64,000 bases of DNA, taken from NCBI GenBank assembly GCA_020632995.1, contig JACKEN010000001.1, positions 62,001-126,000 of the forward strand, given 5' to 3'. Of this stretch, positions 1 through 8,500 are shown piece by piece. Each line of letters opens with the position of its first letter. The first letter of the stretch is position 1. Both the position numbers and the translations under genes were made by a program. The notes below the pieces were generated by a model. It did not search any database and had not been told where the DNA came from. It was given only the letters and a program-made list of their open reading frames with translations. The DNA comes from Deltaproteobacteria bacterium (GTDB lineage Bacteria; Myxococcota; Kuafuiibacteriia; Kuafuiibacteriales; Kuafuiibacteriaceae).

Positions 1-285
1 GACCTCGTCCCAGTCCTGCTGGGCCAGCGCCGCGGTGATGCGCTGGATCGCGACGAGGTGCTCCATCATGTTCTGCTTCTGGTGCCAGGCCATCATCGGC
101 TGCAGGGGCACCGGCTTGCGGGTGTCCATGGCTGCGAGCTGGGCCGCGGCAGCGCAGCCGTCCGGGCTCGCCGCGGTCGCGGGCGCGCTCGCGGCGTGGG
201 GCGCGGGTGACTCCGCGGCCGAGCGCTGGCAGGCGCTCGCGGCGAGCGTGAGCGCGAGGAGCTGGAGTGGGCGTGAGCTGTTCAT
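1..285 (-). CDS. Putative periplasmic lipoprotein, partial (C-terminus outside window)
   Basis: The gene reads leftward off the window edge, so only the first 95 residues are visible. It opens with a short signal peptide ending in the lipobox LAASAC (Cys about residue 19), so an acylated, membrane-anchored protein is expected. An Ala/Ser/Pro-rich linker follows, then a helical segment with 'MAWHQKQNMMEHL' and 'AIQRITAAL'. Helices of this type occur in small periplasmic cytochrome c'-like or DUF-type proteins, but no CXXCH haem motif is visible, so no function is assigned. The ATG at 285-283 is the only start that gives a complete signal peptide. Confidence 0.6.
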   Translation of the reverse strand, partial: MNSSRPLQLLALTLAASACQRSAAESPAPHAASAPATAASPDGCAAAAQLAAMDTRKPVPLQPMMAWHQKQNMMEHLVAIQRITAALAQQDWDEV

Positions 286-361
286 TTCGGGGCCTCCGCG
301 CCCCGAGGCATAGGGCAGGCGCGCCGACCGATCAACCGGTCGCCGGCGGCCGGCGCGCCGA

Positions 362-1123
362 CTACGGGGTATCGATCCCGAACCGCGCCTCGAGGTGTTT
401 CCGCCACTCTGCCTCGCTGCCGATCGGCACCTCAGTCACGCGCGCCCCCTCGGTGATGATCAGCCGCTCGTCGCGGAGGGTCAGCCGCCCCGCCTCGGTC
501 AGCCGAGTCACCACGCGCTTCTGGGTGAAGTGGGAGTCCGGCGAGGTCTGGTGGAACGCGCACCTCGGCTCGAACTCGGCCCAGCGTCGCGCCTCGAGGG
601 TGAAGCGGTATTGAGGCGCCCAGGCTCCGTCCGGAGTCTTCGACGCGTAGTCGAGGTGGCCGTGGTCGAGTGTGGTCCTGTACTCGCGGTCCCGCTGTCG
701 AGCGGGCTCCGCCGTGGTCAGTGAGAGCGGCGCGACGAACGCGTCGCCGAACCCGACGTCCACCAGCCACTGCCCCTCGCAGTCCACGACCAGCGCGAGG
801 TGATCGTAGGGCGGGCTCAGGTTGCCCTCGGCCCCGTAGACCCGGGCCGAGATCCGGCGCACCGAGTACCCGAGCGCCGCGAGGAGCTCGAAGAGCAGCC
901 CGTTGAGCTCGTAGCAGAACCCACCGCGGCCCCGCGCCACGATCTTGTCGAACAGGTGGTCCTCGTCGAGCACGATGCGCCGACCCGCGTGGATGTCGAG
1001 GTTCTCGAAGGGCACGGCGCGGAGGTGTGCCTCCTGGAGCGCCGCCAGCCCGACCAGGGTGGCCTCGGGGAGGCGGCTCAGCCCGATGCGCTCGGCGTAG
1101 CGTTCGGCTCGTCGCGCGTCCAC
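362..1123 (-). CDS. Arylamine N-acetyltransferase family protein
   Basis: The protein has 253 residues, close to the NAT family size of about 270-280. NATs move an acetyl or acyl group from CoA to arylamines or hydrazines in the cytoplasm through a Cys-His-Asp triad. All three residues are in their family contexts: Cys70 in RGRGGFCYELN, His108 in PPYDHLAL and Asp122 in WLVDVGFGD. The N-terminal VPFENLDIH is also a family hallmark. The gene appears to be transcribed alone, with 70 nt to the next gene upstream on the opposite side. In some bacteria NAT homologues cyclise polyketides; nothing nearby suggests that here, so the native substrate is unknown. Confidence 0.88.
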   Translation of the reverse strand: MDARRAERYAERIGLSRLPEATLVGLAALQEAHLRAVPFENLDIHAGRRIVLDEDHLFDKIVARGRGGFCYELNGLLFELLAALGYSVRRISARVYGAEGNLSPPYDHLALVVDCEGQWLVDVGFGDAFVAPLSLTTAEPARQRDREYRTTLDHGHLDYASKTPDGAWAPQYRFTLEARRWAEFEPRCAFHQTSPDSHFTQKRVVTRLTEAGRLTLRDERLIITEGARVTEVPIGSEAEWRKHLEARFGIDTP

Positions 1124-1193
1124 GCTCGTGAGTCTGCCACGGCGGGCGAAGGGGCGCTCACTCGTGACGAGGGATTGGCAGATGGTTGGTCCA

Positions 1194-1877
1194 TCACCGC
1201 GGAGGCAAGCCGTATTGCAGTCGCTTGGCCTCCGCCCGGGCCGCCACGGCCCGGCACAGGGGCCGGGCCGCCGCCGCGCTGCCCGCGTAGCGGACCATCG
1301 CCCGCAGCGCGGTCCACCGCGGCAAAGAAGGGAAGTCGCGCCACAGCCGCTCCAGGTTCCGGACCCGGCGGCGACGGGAGACGAAGCGCGCCGGCCGCAG
1401 CTGGTCGGGGTCGATGAGCCCGAGGGCGCCGTCCTCGGTCACGAGCACGTTCCCCTCGTGCAGGTCCCCCGGATAGACGCCCGCGGCGTGGATCCGGGCC
1501 ACGAGCGCGGCCACCGCCTCGGCCAGGCGGCGCGGGTCCGCCCCGTTTGCCAGCGCCTCGGCCAGGGGCACCCCCGGCACCCGCGCCATCACCAGCACCG
1601 CCGCGCCGTCGACCCGCAAGAGAGCCTGCACCTCGGGGGCGGGGAGCCCCGCCGCCCGGGCCCCGCGGGCCCGCCGGGCCGCGCGCCACGCCCGGCCCAG
1701 GCCCAGGCGATCGAGCCAGCCGAGGAGCCCGGCGCGGTGCCGATACACCTTCAGCACCGGCCCGGCCTCGGGCGCCACCACCCAGCGATCGGGGCGCGCG
1801 GCGAGCACGGGCAGCCCCGCCGCCTCCGGCCCCGCCGCCGCGGCCCGGGCCAGATCGGCGAGATCCTGCGCGGTCAC
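1194..1877 (-). CDS. Lipopolysaccharide-core kinase-like protein (InaA/KdkA/WaaP type)
   Basis: The protein has 227 residues and a compact protein-kinase-like fold. A candidate ATP-binding lysine (about K43) lies in VLKVYRHR. The catalytic loop is YPGDLHEGN (Asp about 138, Asn about 143) and the metal-binding segment is LIDPDQ (Asp about 156). These match small kinases that phosphorylate Kdo or heptose in lipopolysaccharide rather than protein kinases. It is the last gene of a leftward glycosyltransferase operon. Its GTG start (1877-1875) overlaps the stop of the preceding 20-codon mini-ORF in a GTGA, so translation is probably coupled. A role in decorating an envelope glycan is inferred from family and context; the substrate is not shown. 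Confidence 0.7.
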   Translation of the reverse strand: MTAQDLADLARAAAAGPEAAGLPVLAARPDRWVVAPEAGPVLKVYRHRAGLLGWLDRLGLGRAWRAARRARGARAAGLPAPEVQALLRVDGAAVLVMARVPGVPLAEALANGADPRRLAEAVAALVARIHAAGVYPGDLHEGNVLVTEDGALGLIDPDQLRPARFVSRRRRVRNLERLWRDFPSLPRWTALRAMVRYAGSAAAARPLCRAVAARAEAKRLQYGLPPR

Positions 1878-1936
1878 CGGACCACCTCCGGCTCCGCCGC
1901 GGCTGCTTGGGCGCGGGCGGTCGCGTCTGGCGCCAT
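1874..1936 (-). CDS. 20-codon mini-ORF, repeat copy adjacent to kinase
   Basis: ATG at 1936-1934 encodes MAPDATARAQAAAAEPEVVR and then TGA at 1876-1874. The TGA overlaps the GTG start of the kinase-like gene. The reading frame is real DNA structure, but there is no evidence that the peptide itself is functional. It may simply let ribosomes travel from the upstream ORF to the kinase gene by repeated termination and reinitiation. Confidence 0.35.
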   Translation of the reverse strand: MAPDATARAQAAAAEPEVVR

Positions 1937-1998
1937 CACCGGACCACCTCCGGCTCCGCCGCCGCTGCTTGGGCGCGGGCGGTCGCGTCTGGCGCCAT
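1936..1998 (-). CDS. 20-codon mini-ORF, middle repeat copy
   Basis: ATG at 1998-1996 overlaps by one base the stop of the upstream 68-codon ORF. It encodes the same 20-residue peptide as the next copy and stops at 1938-1936, overlapping the next ATG. This copy and its neighbour differ only at synonymous positions, which suggests a recent duplication or selection to keep the frame and overlap. Confidence 0.35.
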   Translation of the reverse strand: MAPDATARAQAAAAEPEVVR

Positions 1999-2204
1999 CA
2001 CCGGACCACCTCCGGCTCCGCCGCAGCTGCTTGGGCGCGGGCGGTCGCCTCTGGCGCCATCACCGGCCCCGCCGCGGCCGCCCGGCCCTGGGGGATCAGG
2101 CCCGGTCTCGCCACTGGGCCCACTGCAGCACGGGCCAGGGCCGCTCGTCCCGGTGCGGTGAGCACCGCGCCGTCGGGCTCGAGCGCCGTCCGCCCCGCGC
2201 TCAC
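1998..2204 (-). CDS. Hypothetical short protein linking glycosyltransferase and kinase genes
   Basis: This 68-residue Ala/Pro/Arg-rich frame starts with GTG at 2204-2202, overlapping the stop of the glycosyltransferase gene as GTGA, the same junction used elsewhere in this operon. It ends with the 20-residue sequence that the downstream repeats duplicate, with an internal in-frame ATG at 2060. I recognise no domain. It could be a genuine small protein, or the remnant of a gene once located here. Another frame in the same DNA ends in an aromatic-rich tail (RPWPVLQWAQWRDRA), so an old frameshift cannot be ruled out. Confidence 0.4.
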   Translation of the reverse strand: MSAGRTALEPDGAVLTAPGRAALARAAVGPVARPGLIPQGRAAAAGPVMAPEATARAQAAAAEPEVVR

Positions 2205-3274
2205 CGCGCCACCTCTTCCATCACCGCCACCACCCGGTCCAGGCTCGCGGCCAGGGGGTGGGCCTCCGCCGCCGCCCGACAGCGCTCCGCGTCGTGCAGC
2301 GTCACCGCCGCCGCCAGCGCACGGGCCAGGGCGCCGGGCTCCGCCGGCTCCGGCACCACCAGCGCGGGGTGCGGGCTGACCTCGGCCGCCCCCACCGCGG
2401 CCATGAGCACCGCGGGGCGCCCGGCCGCCCAGGCCTCCAGCGCCACCAACCCGAAGGGCTCGAAGCGGGCCGGGAGCACCAGCGCATCGGCCGCGGCGAG
2501 CACCGGGCGCACGTCCGCCTGGTAGCCGAGCCAGCGCACCGTCAACCCGAGTTGACGGGCCCTCGCCTCGTACCGGGGCTGGGAGCGGTCGGTGCCGGCC
2601 ACGAGGAGGGTGGCGCGGGGGGCGTCGGGGTGGGCGAGGGCGTCGAGGGCGCGGTCGAGGCCCTTCCTCCAGAAGCCGGAGCCGACGAAGGCGACCGTTG
2701 GGCCCTCCACCCCGAGCGCGCGCCGGGCCTCGGCCCGGGCCGCCTCGGTGGCGCGCGGGTGCCGGTCGAGGTCCACCCCGTTCGGCGCCACCACCACCCG
2801 CTCCGGCGGGCCCCCGAAGCGGGCGAGGACGTCGCGCCCCGCCGCCTCGCTCAGGACCAGGATCCGCTCCGCGCAGGCCAGCTTGCGGGCCTCGACCCGT
2901 CGGGCCGCCCACTCGGTCAGGCCGCCCCCCTGGCCGCCCGCCCTCAGGACGTCGTGGTAGGCGGCGGCGAGGCCGCTCTCGAGCCGCACCACCCTGGGCC
3001 CGGCCACGTGTCCGGAGGTGAAGGTCACGTCGGCCCCCAGCCCGGCCAGCGCTCGCGCCGCCCCCCGGGCGAAGGAAAGGAGCTTCGCGGTCTCGCCCAG
3101 GGCCCCGAGCACCGGGATCCGCACCACCTCGGCGTCTAGCAGGCACTCGTCCGCCCGCTGGCACACCACGGTGACCGCGTGGCCCCGGGCCACCAGCCGG
3201 CGGGCGAGGGCGAGCACGTTGCCCTCCATCCCGCCCCGGGCCGAGAGGCGGCGGACCGCGATCGCTACCCTCAC
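2201..3274 (-). CDS. GT4-family glycosyltransferase
   Basis: The 357-residue protein starts with MRVAIAVRRLSARGGMEGN, the typical first Rossmann strand and glycine loop of GT-B enzymes. The C-terminal half has PNGVDLDRHP, GSGFWRKGLD and FEPFGLVALEAWA, the last being the GT4 EX7E nucleotide-sugar region. It should transfer a sugar from a nucleotide donor to an envelope glycan on the cytoplasmic membrane face. The frame is open further upstream, but the GTG at 3274-3272 was chosen because it overlaps the preceding gene's stop as GTGA and restores the expected N-terminus. Donor and linkage cannot be read from sequence. Confidence 0.88.
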   Translation of the reverse strand: MRVAIAVRRLSARGGMEGNVLALARRLVARGHAVTVVCQRADECLLDAEVVRIPVLGALGETAKLLSFARGAARALAGLGADVTFTSGHVAGPRVVRLESGLAAAYHDVLRAGGQGGGLTEWAARRVEARKLACAERILVLSEAAGRDVLARFGGPPERVVVAPNGVDLDRHPRATEAARAEARRALGVEGPTVAFVGSGFWRKGLDRALDALAHPDAPRATLLVAGTDRSQPRYEARARQLGLTVRWLGYQADVRPVLAAADALVLPARFEPFGLVALEAWAAGRPAVLMAAVGAAEVSPHPALVVPEPAEPGALARALAAAVTLHDAERCRAAAEAHPLAASLDRVVAVMEEVAR

Positions 3275-4335
3275 CCCGCGATCCTCCGGTAGGCCTCGGC
3301 GACCAGATCGGCGCTGGCCTCGGCCGAGCGCAGGGCCGCCTGCCGCAGGCCGGATTGCACGAGCGGCTCGGGGGCGGCGAGCACCGCGCGCAAGGCCTCC
3401 TGCCACGCGGCCAGGTCGCGCTCCGCCCGCCACATCGCCGCCTCCCCCAGCGCCTCGGGGAGCCCGCCCACCCGGCTCGCGACCACCGGCACCCCCGCCG
3501 CCATCGCCTCAAGCGGGGCGAGGCCGAACGCCTCGCTCACGCTCGGGTGGAGCAGCACGTCGAACGCCGCCATCACCCGGGCCGCGTTCGGGACGAAGCC
3601 CACGAAGGCCACCTCGGGCCGGGCCGAGAGCGCGGCCTCGGCCGCCGGGGCCCCGCTCCCGAGTACGGCCAGGCGGAGCCCGGGCAGCCCCGCCACCACG
3701 TCGGCCGCGAAGGCGGTGCCCTTGGCCTCGCCGATCGCCCCCACCACCGCGGCGACGGGGCCTTCCGCGGGGAGGCCCAGGGCGGCCCTTGCCGCGGCCC
3801 GGGGGAGCCCGGCCGCCGGCTCCACCCCGTCCGGCACCACCTCCGCAAGCTGGCCTGCGGGGCGCCCCGCCGCGGCGTGGTAGGCGTCGAGGGTGGCCCG
3901 GGACACCGCGAGCACCGCGGGCGCCATGGGCACCCCGTAGCGCACGAAGGGGGAGCGGCCGGAGCGCCCGGCGTAGGTGTTGCGCAGGTGGACCGCGTAG
4001 GGGACGGCGAGGCGCGCGGCCACCCGCCGGGCGGCGGGGGCGGCAGACACGGTGCAGGCCACCACGAGATCGGGCCTCTGCGCGCGCCGGGCCAGGGCGC
4101 CGAGCTCCAGGCCGCCCACCGCCCGTCGCCACAGGGATCGCCCGCCCGCGAGCGCGGGGGCCTCGAGGACCTCCACCCCGAGGGCGCGGGCCGCCTCTGC
4201 GAGGGGGCCGGGGGCGGGGGTGGCGAGGGTCGGCCGCACCCCGTGGGCGGGGAGGTGGGCCAGCTGGCCGAGCACCGCTCGGGAGGCGCCGTACAGGTCG
4301 TCCCGGGCCGCCAGGAGGAGCACGGCCAGGGTCAC
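3271..4335 (-). CDS. GT4-family glycosyltransferase
   Basis: The 354-residue protein opens with a hydrophobic strand followed by DDLYGASRAV and carries GT4 hallmarks in its second half: VPDGVEP, VGAIGEAKG and SVSEAFGLAPLEAMAAGVPVV. It is the second of three consecutive glycosyltransferases. Its GTG start (4335-4333) overlaps the upstream stop as GTGA, and its own stop overlaps the next GTG in the same way. That layout implies one transcript with translational coupling. It most likely adds one residue in a lipopolysaccharide core, O-antigen or exopolysaccharide pathway. Confidence 0.87.
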   Translation of the reverse strand: MTLAVLLLAARDDLYGASRAVLGQLAHLPAHGVRPTLATPAPGPLAEAARALGVEVLEAPALAGGRSLWRRAVGGLELGALARRAQRPDLVVACTVSAAPAARRVAARLAVPYAVHLRNTYAGRSGRSPFVRYGVPMAPAVLAVSRATLDAYHAAAGRPAGQLAEVVPDGVEPAAGLPRAAARAALGLPAEGPVAAVVGAIGEAKGTAFAADVVAGLPGLRLAVLGSGAPAAEAALSARPEVAFVGFVPNAARVMAAFDVLLHPSVSEAFGLAPLEAMAAGVPVVASRVGGLPEALGEAAMWRAERDLAAWQEALRAVLAAPEPLVQSGLRQAALRSAEASADLVAEAYRRIAG

Positions 4336-5441
4336 GACAGGATCCGCCGGTAGAAGGCGAGCAGGCGCCGGGCCCGCAGGCTGGGGTGGTAGAGGCGCCG
4401 GGCCCGGGCGAGGCCGCGCAGGCCCATCCCCTCGGCCCGCCCCGGGTCGAGGGCGAGGGCGACCATCGCCGCGGCCACCGCGCCGGGGTCGTCGGGGGCG
4501 GCGAGCAGGCCGGTGCGGCCCGGGCGCACCGCCTCGCGGATCGCGCCCTCGTCGCCGCCGATCACCGGGAGCCCCGCCGCCATCGCCTGGAGGACCGAGC
4601 GGGAGGTGGCGTCGTTCCCCGGCACCAGCCACGCCGCCGCGTCGAGGGCAGAGAGGTAGTCGTTGAGGTCGGCCCGCTTGTAGCCGGTGAAGACCACCGC
4701 GCCGGCGAGATCGGGGGCGGCGGCCCGCTGGCGGAGGGCCGCCTCGGTCTCGCCGTGGCCGATGAGCACCAGCGTGAGCTCGGGGACCTGGCGGCGGGCG
4801 AGGGCGGCCGCGTCCATCAGCACCTCGTGGCGGCGCCCGGCTTGGAACCGGGCCACGCAGCCCACGCAGAAGCGCCCGGCCCAGCCCTCCGCCGTGCGGA
4901 CCCGGGCCCGCGCGGCGGGGTCGGGGAAGAAGCGGGCCGGGGACACCGAGCCGGGGAGCCGGAGGATCCGCGTCGCCGGCACCCCATGGTCGCGCCTGAG
5001 GCGGTCGCGGTGGTCCCGGCAGGCCACGGTGAGCCCGTCCGCGTCCCGGAGCACCCAGCCGCGCGCGAGGCCGGGGGCGAGCACCCGCGCCGCGTGGACG
5101 CTCCGGACCAGCCGCACCGACGGGGCGGAGGCTCGGGCCACGGCGGCGAGGGCGTGGTCGTGTGACATGTGGGTGTGCACGACGTCGTAGCCGGCCAGGA
5201 GCTGGGGGAGCCGGAGGAGGTCGCCGACGATCTGCGCCGGACCCGCCTTGGTGGACAGGGCGAGGTCCGCCGGTGCCTCGACCTGGGCCTGTGCGAGCAC
5301 GCCCGCGAGGTTCCCCTCCCGGACCCGATCGATGCGCAGGTCGGCTTGCACGCCCAGCGCCCTGAGGCCCAGGACCATGTCCAGCGCGGGCTCCGCCGCC
5401 CCGGTCAGGGTGGGGCTCGAGACGAGGTGGAGGACCCGCAT
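4332..5441 (-). CDS. GT4-family glycosyltransferase, first gene of operon
   Basis: The protein has 369 residues. The N-terminus MRVLHLVSSPTLTGAAEPAL is a typical GT-B donor/acceptor loop, and VVHTHMSHDHALA is common in GT4 enzymes. The C-terminal domain has GCVARFQAGRRH, FTGYKRADLNDYL and GNDATSRSVLQAMAAGLPVIG. In the last motif the usual Glu of the EX7E motif is replaced by Asp or Thr, so donor binding may differ slightly. The ATG at 5441 faces the divergent TPR gene across 116 nt, which must hold the operon promoter. Confidence 0.87.
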   Translation of the reverse strand: MRVLHLVSSPTLTGAAEPALDMVLGLRALGVQADLRIDRVREGNLAGVLAQAQVEAPADLALSTKAGPAQIVGDLLRLPQLLAGYDVVHTHMSHDHALAAVARASAPSVRLVRSVHAARVLAPGLARGWVLRDADGLTVACRDHRDRLRRDHGVPATRILRLPGSVSPARFFPDPAARARVRTAEGWAGRFCVGCVARFQAGRRHEVLMDAAALARRQVPELTLVLIGHGETEAALRQRAAAPDLAGAVVFTGYKRADLNDYLSALDAAAWLVPGNDATSRSVLQAMAAGLPVIGGDEGAIREAVRPGRTGLLAAPDDPGAVAAAMVALALDPGRAEGMGLRGLARARRLYHPSLRARRLLAFYRRILS

Positions 5442-5463
5442 GACCCGGTGGGTTCATACCGCC

Positions 5464-5488
5464 CCCGGAGCGTTTCGTCGCCTCCGGG
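5464..5488. other. Inverted repeat in divergent intergenic region
   Basis: CCCGGAG at 5464-5470 pairs perfectly with CTCCGGG at 5482-5488 across an 11-nt loop. It sits in the 116-nt gap between the divergent glycosyltransferase operon and the giant TPR gene, so it could be an operator or a 5'-UTR hairpin. No T-run follows, which argues against a terminator. Confidence 0.35.
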
Positions 5489-5557
5489 AGCGTGCTACAA
5501 GCGCCTTTCAGCCGCGACGGCCCTTGCGTGCCCGGCCGCCGGCAGAGGGAAGAGCGC

Positions 5558-8500
5558 ATGTCCAGCCCCAGTGACCAGGACGTCCACCCGGAGCCCAACG
5601 AGGGCGCCGCTGCCCCCGAGAATGGGGCGCTCGACGCCGCCGCGGAGGTCTCGGCCGACGCCCTGGCGCCCGAGGCCCGCAGCGTCCTGGAGACCGGTGA
5701 TCTGGTGGCGCCGCCCGCGGGCGAGCCCTCCGCGCCGCCGACCGCGGTCCCCGTCCCGGTCGAGGGGGTCGCCGACGACCTCCGGAGCGAGCCCCTGGAG
5801 CCGGCCGCCTTGAGCGCGAGCCTGAGCCCGAGGCCGACCCCGTCGAGCGGGGCCTCCGCCCCGGCCCTCACCCCGGTGCTCGCGCCGTCGTCTTCGACCC
5901 CCCAGGAGCAGCTCCTGCACGCGGACAAGGCCCGGTCCCTCCCCATGACGGGCGAGGCCGCGCCCCTCTTCGCGGACGAGGGGCTCCCGGATCTGCCGCT
6001 CCCCGGCGCCCCCCTCGACGTGCCGCCCTTCGCGCGCAAGGCCTCCGACGCCGACCAGGTGGTCTGGGGCGCCCGCATCCAGGACTTCGAGCGTGAGGCC
6101 GAGGCGCTGGGCTCGGAGCCGCAGGCTGCCTTGCTCTACCTCGAGATCGGTCGCATCTACGAGGAGTACATGGGCCGCCCGCGCAACGCGGCCACCTCGT
6201 ACCAGCGCGCCTTCACCCTCGACCCCAAGAACCCGGCGGTGCTGCACGCGTCCCGGCGCCTGTTCACCGAGGTGGGGAACTGGGGGATGGTGCTCGAGAT
6301 CCTGACCTTCGAGGTCGAGGGCGCCAAGACCCCGGAGGGCAAGGCGAGCCTGCTGGCCGAGAAGGGCCTGGTCGAGGAGGAGAAGCTCAAGAACCTCGAG
6401 GCGGCGCAGGCGTCGTACGAGGCGGCGCTGGCCGCCTGGTCGGCGGAGCCGGTGGCCCTGGACGCGCTCGAGCGCATCCACCTCCGGCAGCGGGCCTACC
6501 CCGCGCTGCGCGGGGTCTACGAGCGGGCCCTGGCCGACACCACGAAGCCCACGCGGCGCCTCCCCCTGCTCGTGGCGGCGGCGCAGCTGGCCGAGGACCG
6601 GCTGGAGGATCCCGAGGGCGCGATCCTGCACTACCGGGCGGTGCTGGAGCTCGCCAAGGACGACCCGTTGGCCCTGGAGGCCCTGCGGCGCCTCTACCTG
6701 GCCACCCAGCAGTGGGAGCCGTACGTCGAGGTGCTGATCCGCTCGGCCGAGGCGGCAACATCGGGCGAGGACGCGGCGCAGTTCCTGTTGACGGCGGGGC
6801 GGGTGCTCAACGACCGGCTCGGCGACGCGGAGCGCGGCGCCCACCAGCTCCTGAAGGCGCTGGAGCGGGCCCCGTCCGACCTCGTGATCCTGCGCGAGAT
6901 CGAGCGCCTCTACGAGTCCGCGGGGCGCTTCGAGGAGGTCGTGAAGGTCCTCAGCCGCGAGGCCGAGGTCACGAGCGAGCCCCGCGACAAGGTGCCGATC
7001 CTGGCGAAGCTGGGCGCGGTGCTCGAGGACCGCCTGAGCCAGCCCGACAAGGCGGTGGAGGCCCTCGAGGAGGCGGTGCGGCTGATGCCGACGTACACCC
7101 CGGCCAAGCAGGGGCTGGGCCGGCTGTACGGCAAGCAGGGGCGGTTGGACGACCTCGCGAAGCTCTTCGAGATGGAGATCCGGGTCGAGGAGGACCCCAC
7201 GGTGCGGGTCAGCAAGCTGTTCCAGCTCGCCGACCTGTGGGCGAACCGCCTCGACAAGCCGGCCGAGGCGGTGACGGCGCTGAAGGAGGTCCTCACCATC
7301 CAGGCCGACTACCAGCCGGCGCGGAAGCTCCTCGAGAAGCTCCTCACCCAGTCCGAGGCGTGGGCCGATCTGGTCGCGCTCTACGAGCAGGAGCTGGCCC
7401 TGTCCCAGAACCGGGATCAGCAGGTCTTCCTGCTCACCCGCATCGGGTCGCTGGCCCAGGACGAGCTGGCCGACCTCACCGCGGCGGGGCGGGCCTACGG
7501 GCGCATCCTCGAGCTGGTGCCCGGGCACCTCGAGGCCATCCGCTCGCTCGCCCTGGTGGCCGAGAAGCGGGAGGACTGGCAAGAGGTCTTGCGCCTCTAC
7601 GATCTCGAGGCGGACGCCACCGAGGACCAGAAGGAGGTGGTCTCCGTCCTCCACCGCAGCGGCGTGGTGTTCGAGGAGCACCTCGGCAACGCCGACGGGG
7701 CGATCAGCCAGTACGAGAAGGCGCTGACCCTCAACCCGACCTACCTGCCCGCGCTCCGGAGCCTCGGGCGCCTCTACGCGATCAAGGAGCGGTGGGAGGA
7801 CCTGCTCGGCATGTACCGGCGCGAGCTGGACGTCGCGCGCTCCGACGAGGTGAAGACCCAGCTCCTGTTCCGCTGCGTGGACATCCAGCTCGAGAAGCTG
7901 GGTGACCAGGCGCGGGCCGCCCAGACCCTCGAGCAGATCCTCGACCTGGCCCCCGGCAACCTCGCCGCCCTGCGCGCCCTGGCCGAGCTGCACGCTCGCA
8001 GCCAGGACCACGAGGCACTGGTCGACGTGCTGCGACGCGAGGCGAGCACGGTGGAGACCTCCCAGGAGAAGGCCAACCTGCTCATGCAGGCGGCGGAGCT
8101 CCTCGAGGATCGCCTCGGCCGCCCCGACCAGGCGGCCGAGGTGTACCAGGACGTGATCCGGCTGGGGCAGCACATGGACGCCTCCATCCGGGCCCTGGTC
8201 CGGATCTACTCGGCCGAGGGGCTGTGGAACGCGCTCTCCCAGGCCCTGCAGGCGGCCAAGGACCACGCCCGCAGCGATCAGGTCCGGGCCGCGATCCTGC
8301 TGCGCCTGGCCGAGGTCGCGGGCGACAAGCTCGGGCAGCTCGACCGGGCGGCCGAGCACCTCGAGGAGGCCCTCAGGCTCGACGGCGACAACGTCACCGT
8401 GCTGAGCCAGCTGGAGCGGAACAGCGTCGCCCGGCGCGACTGGGCGCGGGCGCTCTCGGTGGCGAAGCAACTCGCCTTGCAAGAGAGCGAGCCGCGGCTC

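Larger units (their letters stand above)
1874..2066. repeat. Three tandem 62-bp repeats, each closing a 20-codon unit
   Basis: Units lie at 1874-1935, 1936-1997 and 1998-2059, followed by a 7-bp partial copy. They differ at only a few positions. On the minus strand each unit reads ATG, 19 more codons and TGA. The TGA overlaps the next ATG by one base (TGATG); the last unit instead overlaps the kinase GTG as GTGA. Because 62 is not a multiple of 3, each unit changes frame, yet the stop/start overlap keeps reinitiation possible at every step. The arrangement looks like a duplication of an operon junction. Confidence 0.9.

Noticed and set aside
1998..3512. 504-codon minus-strand frame covering the glycosyltransferase
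   Set aside because: Most of it is out of frame with the GT4 motifs; only its last 68 codons (from GTG 2204) fit the operon's overlap pattern and were kept.
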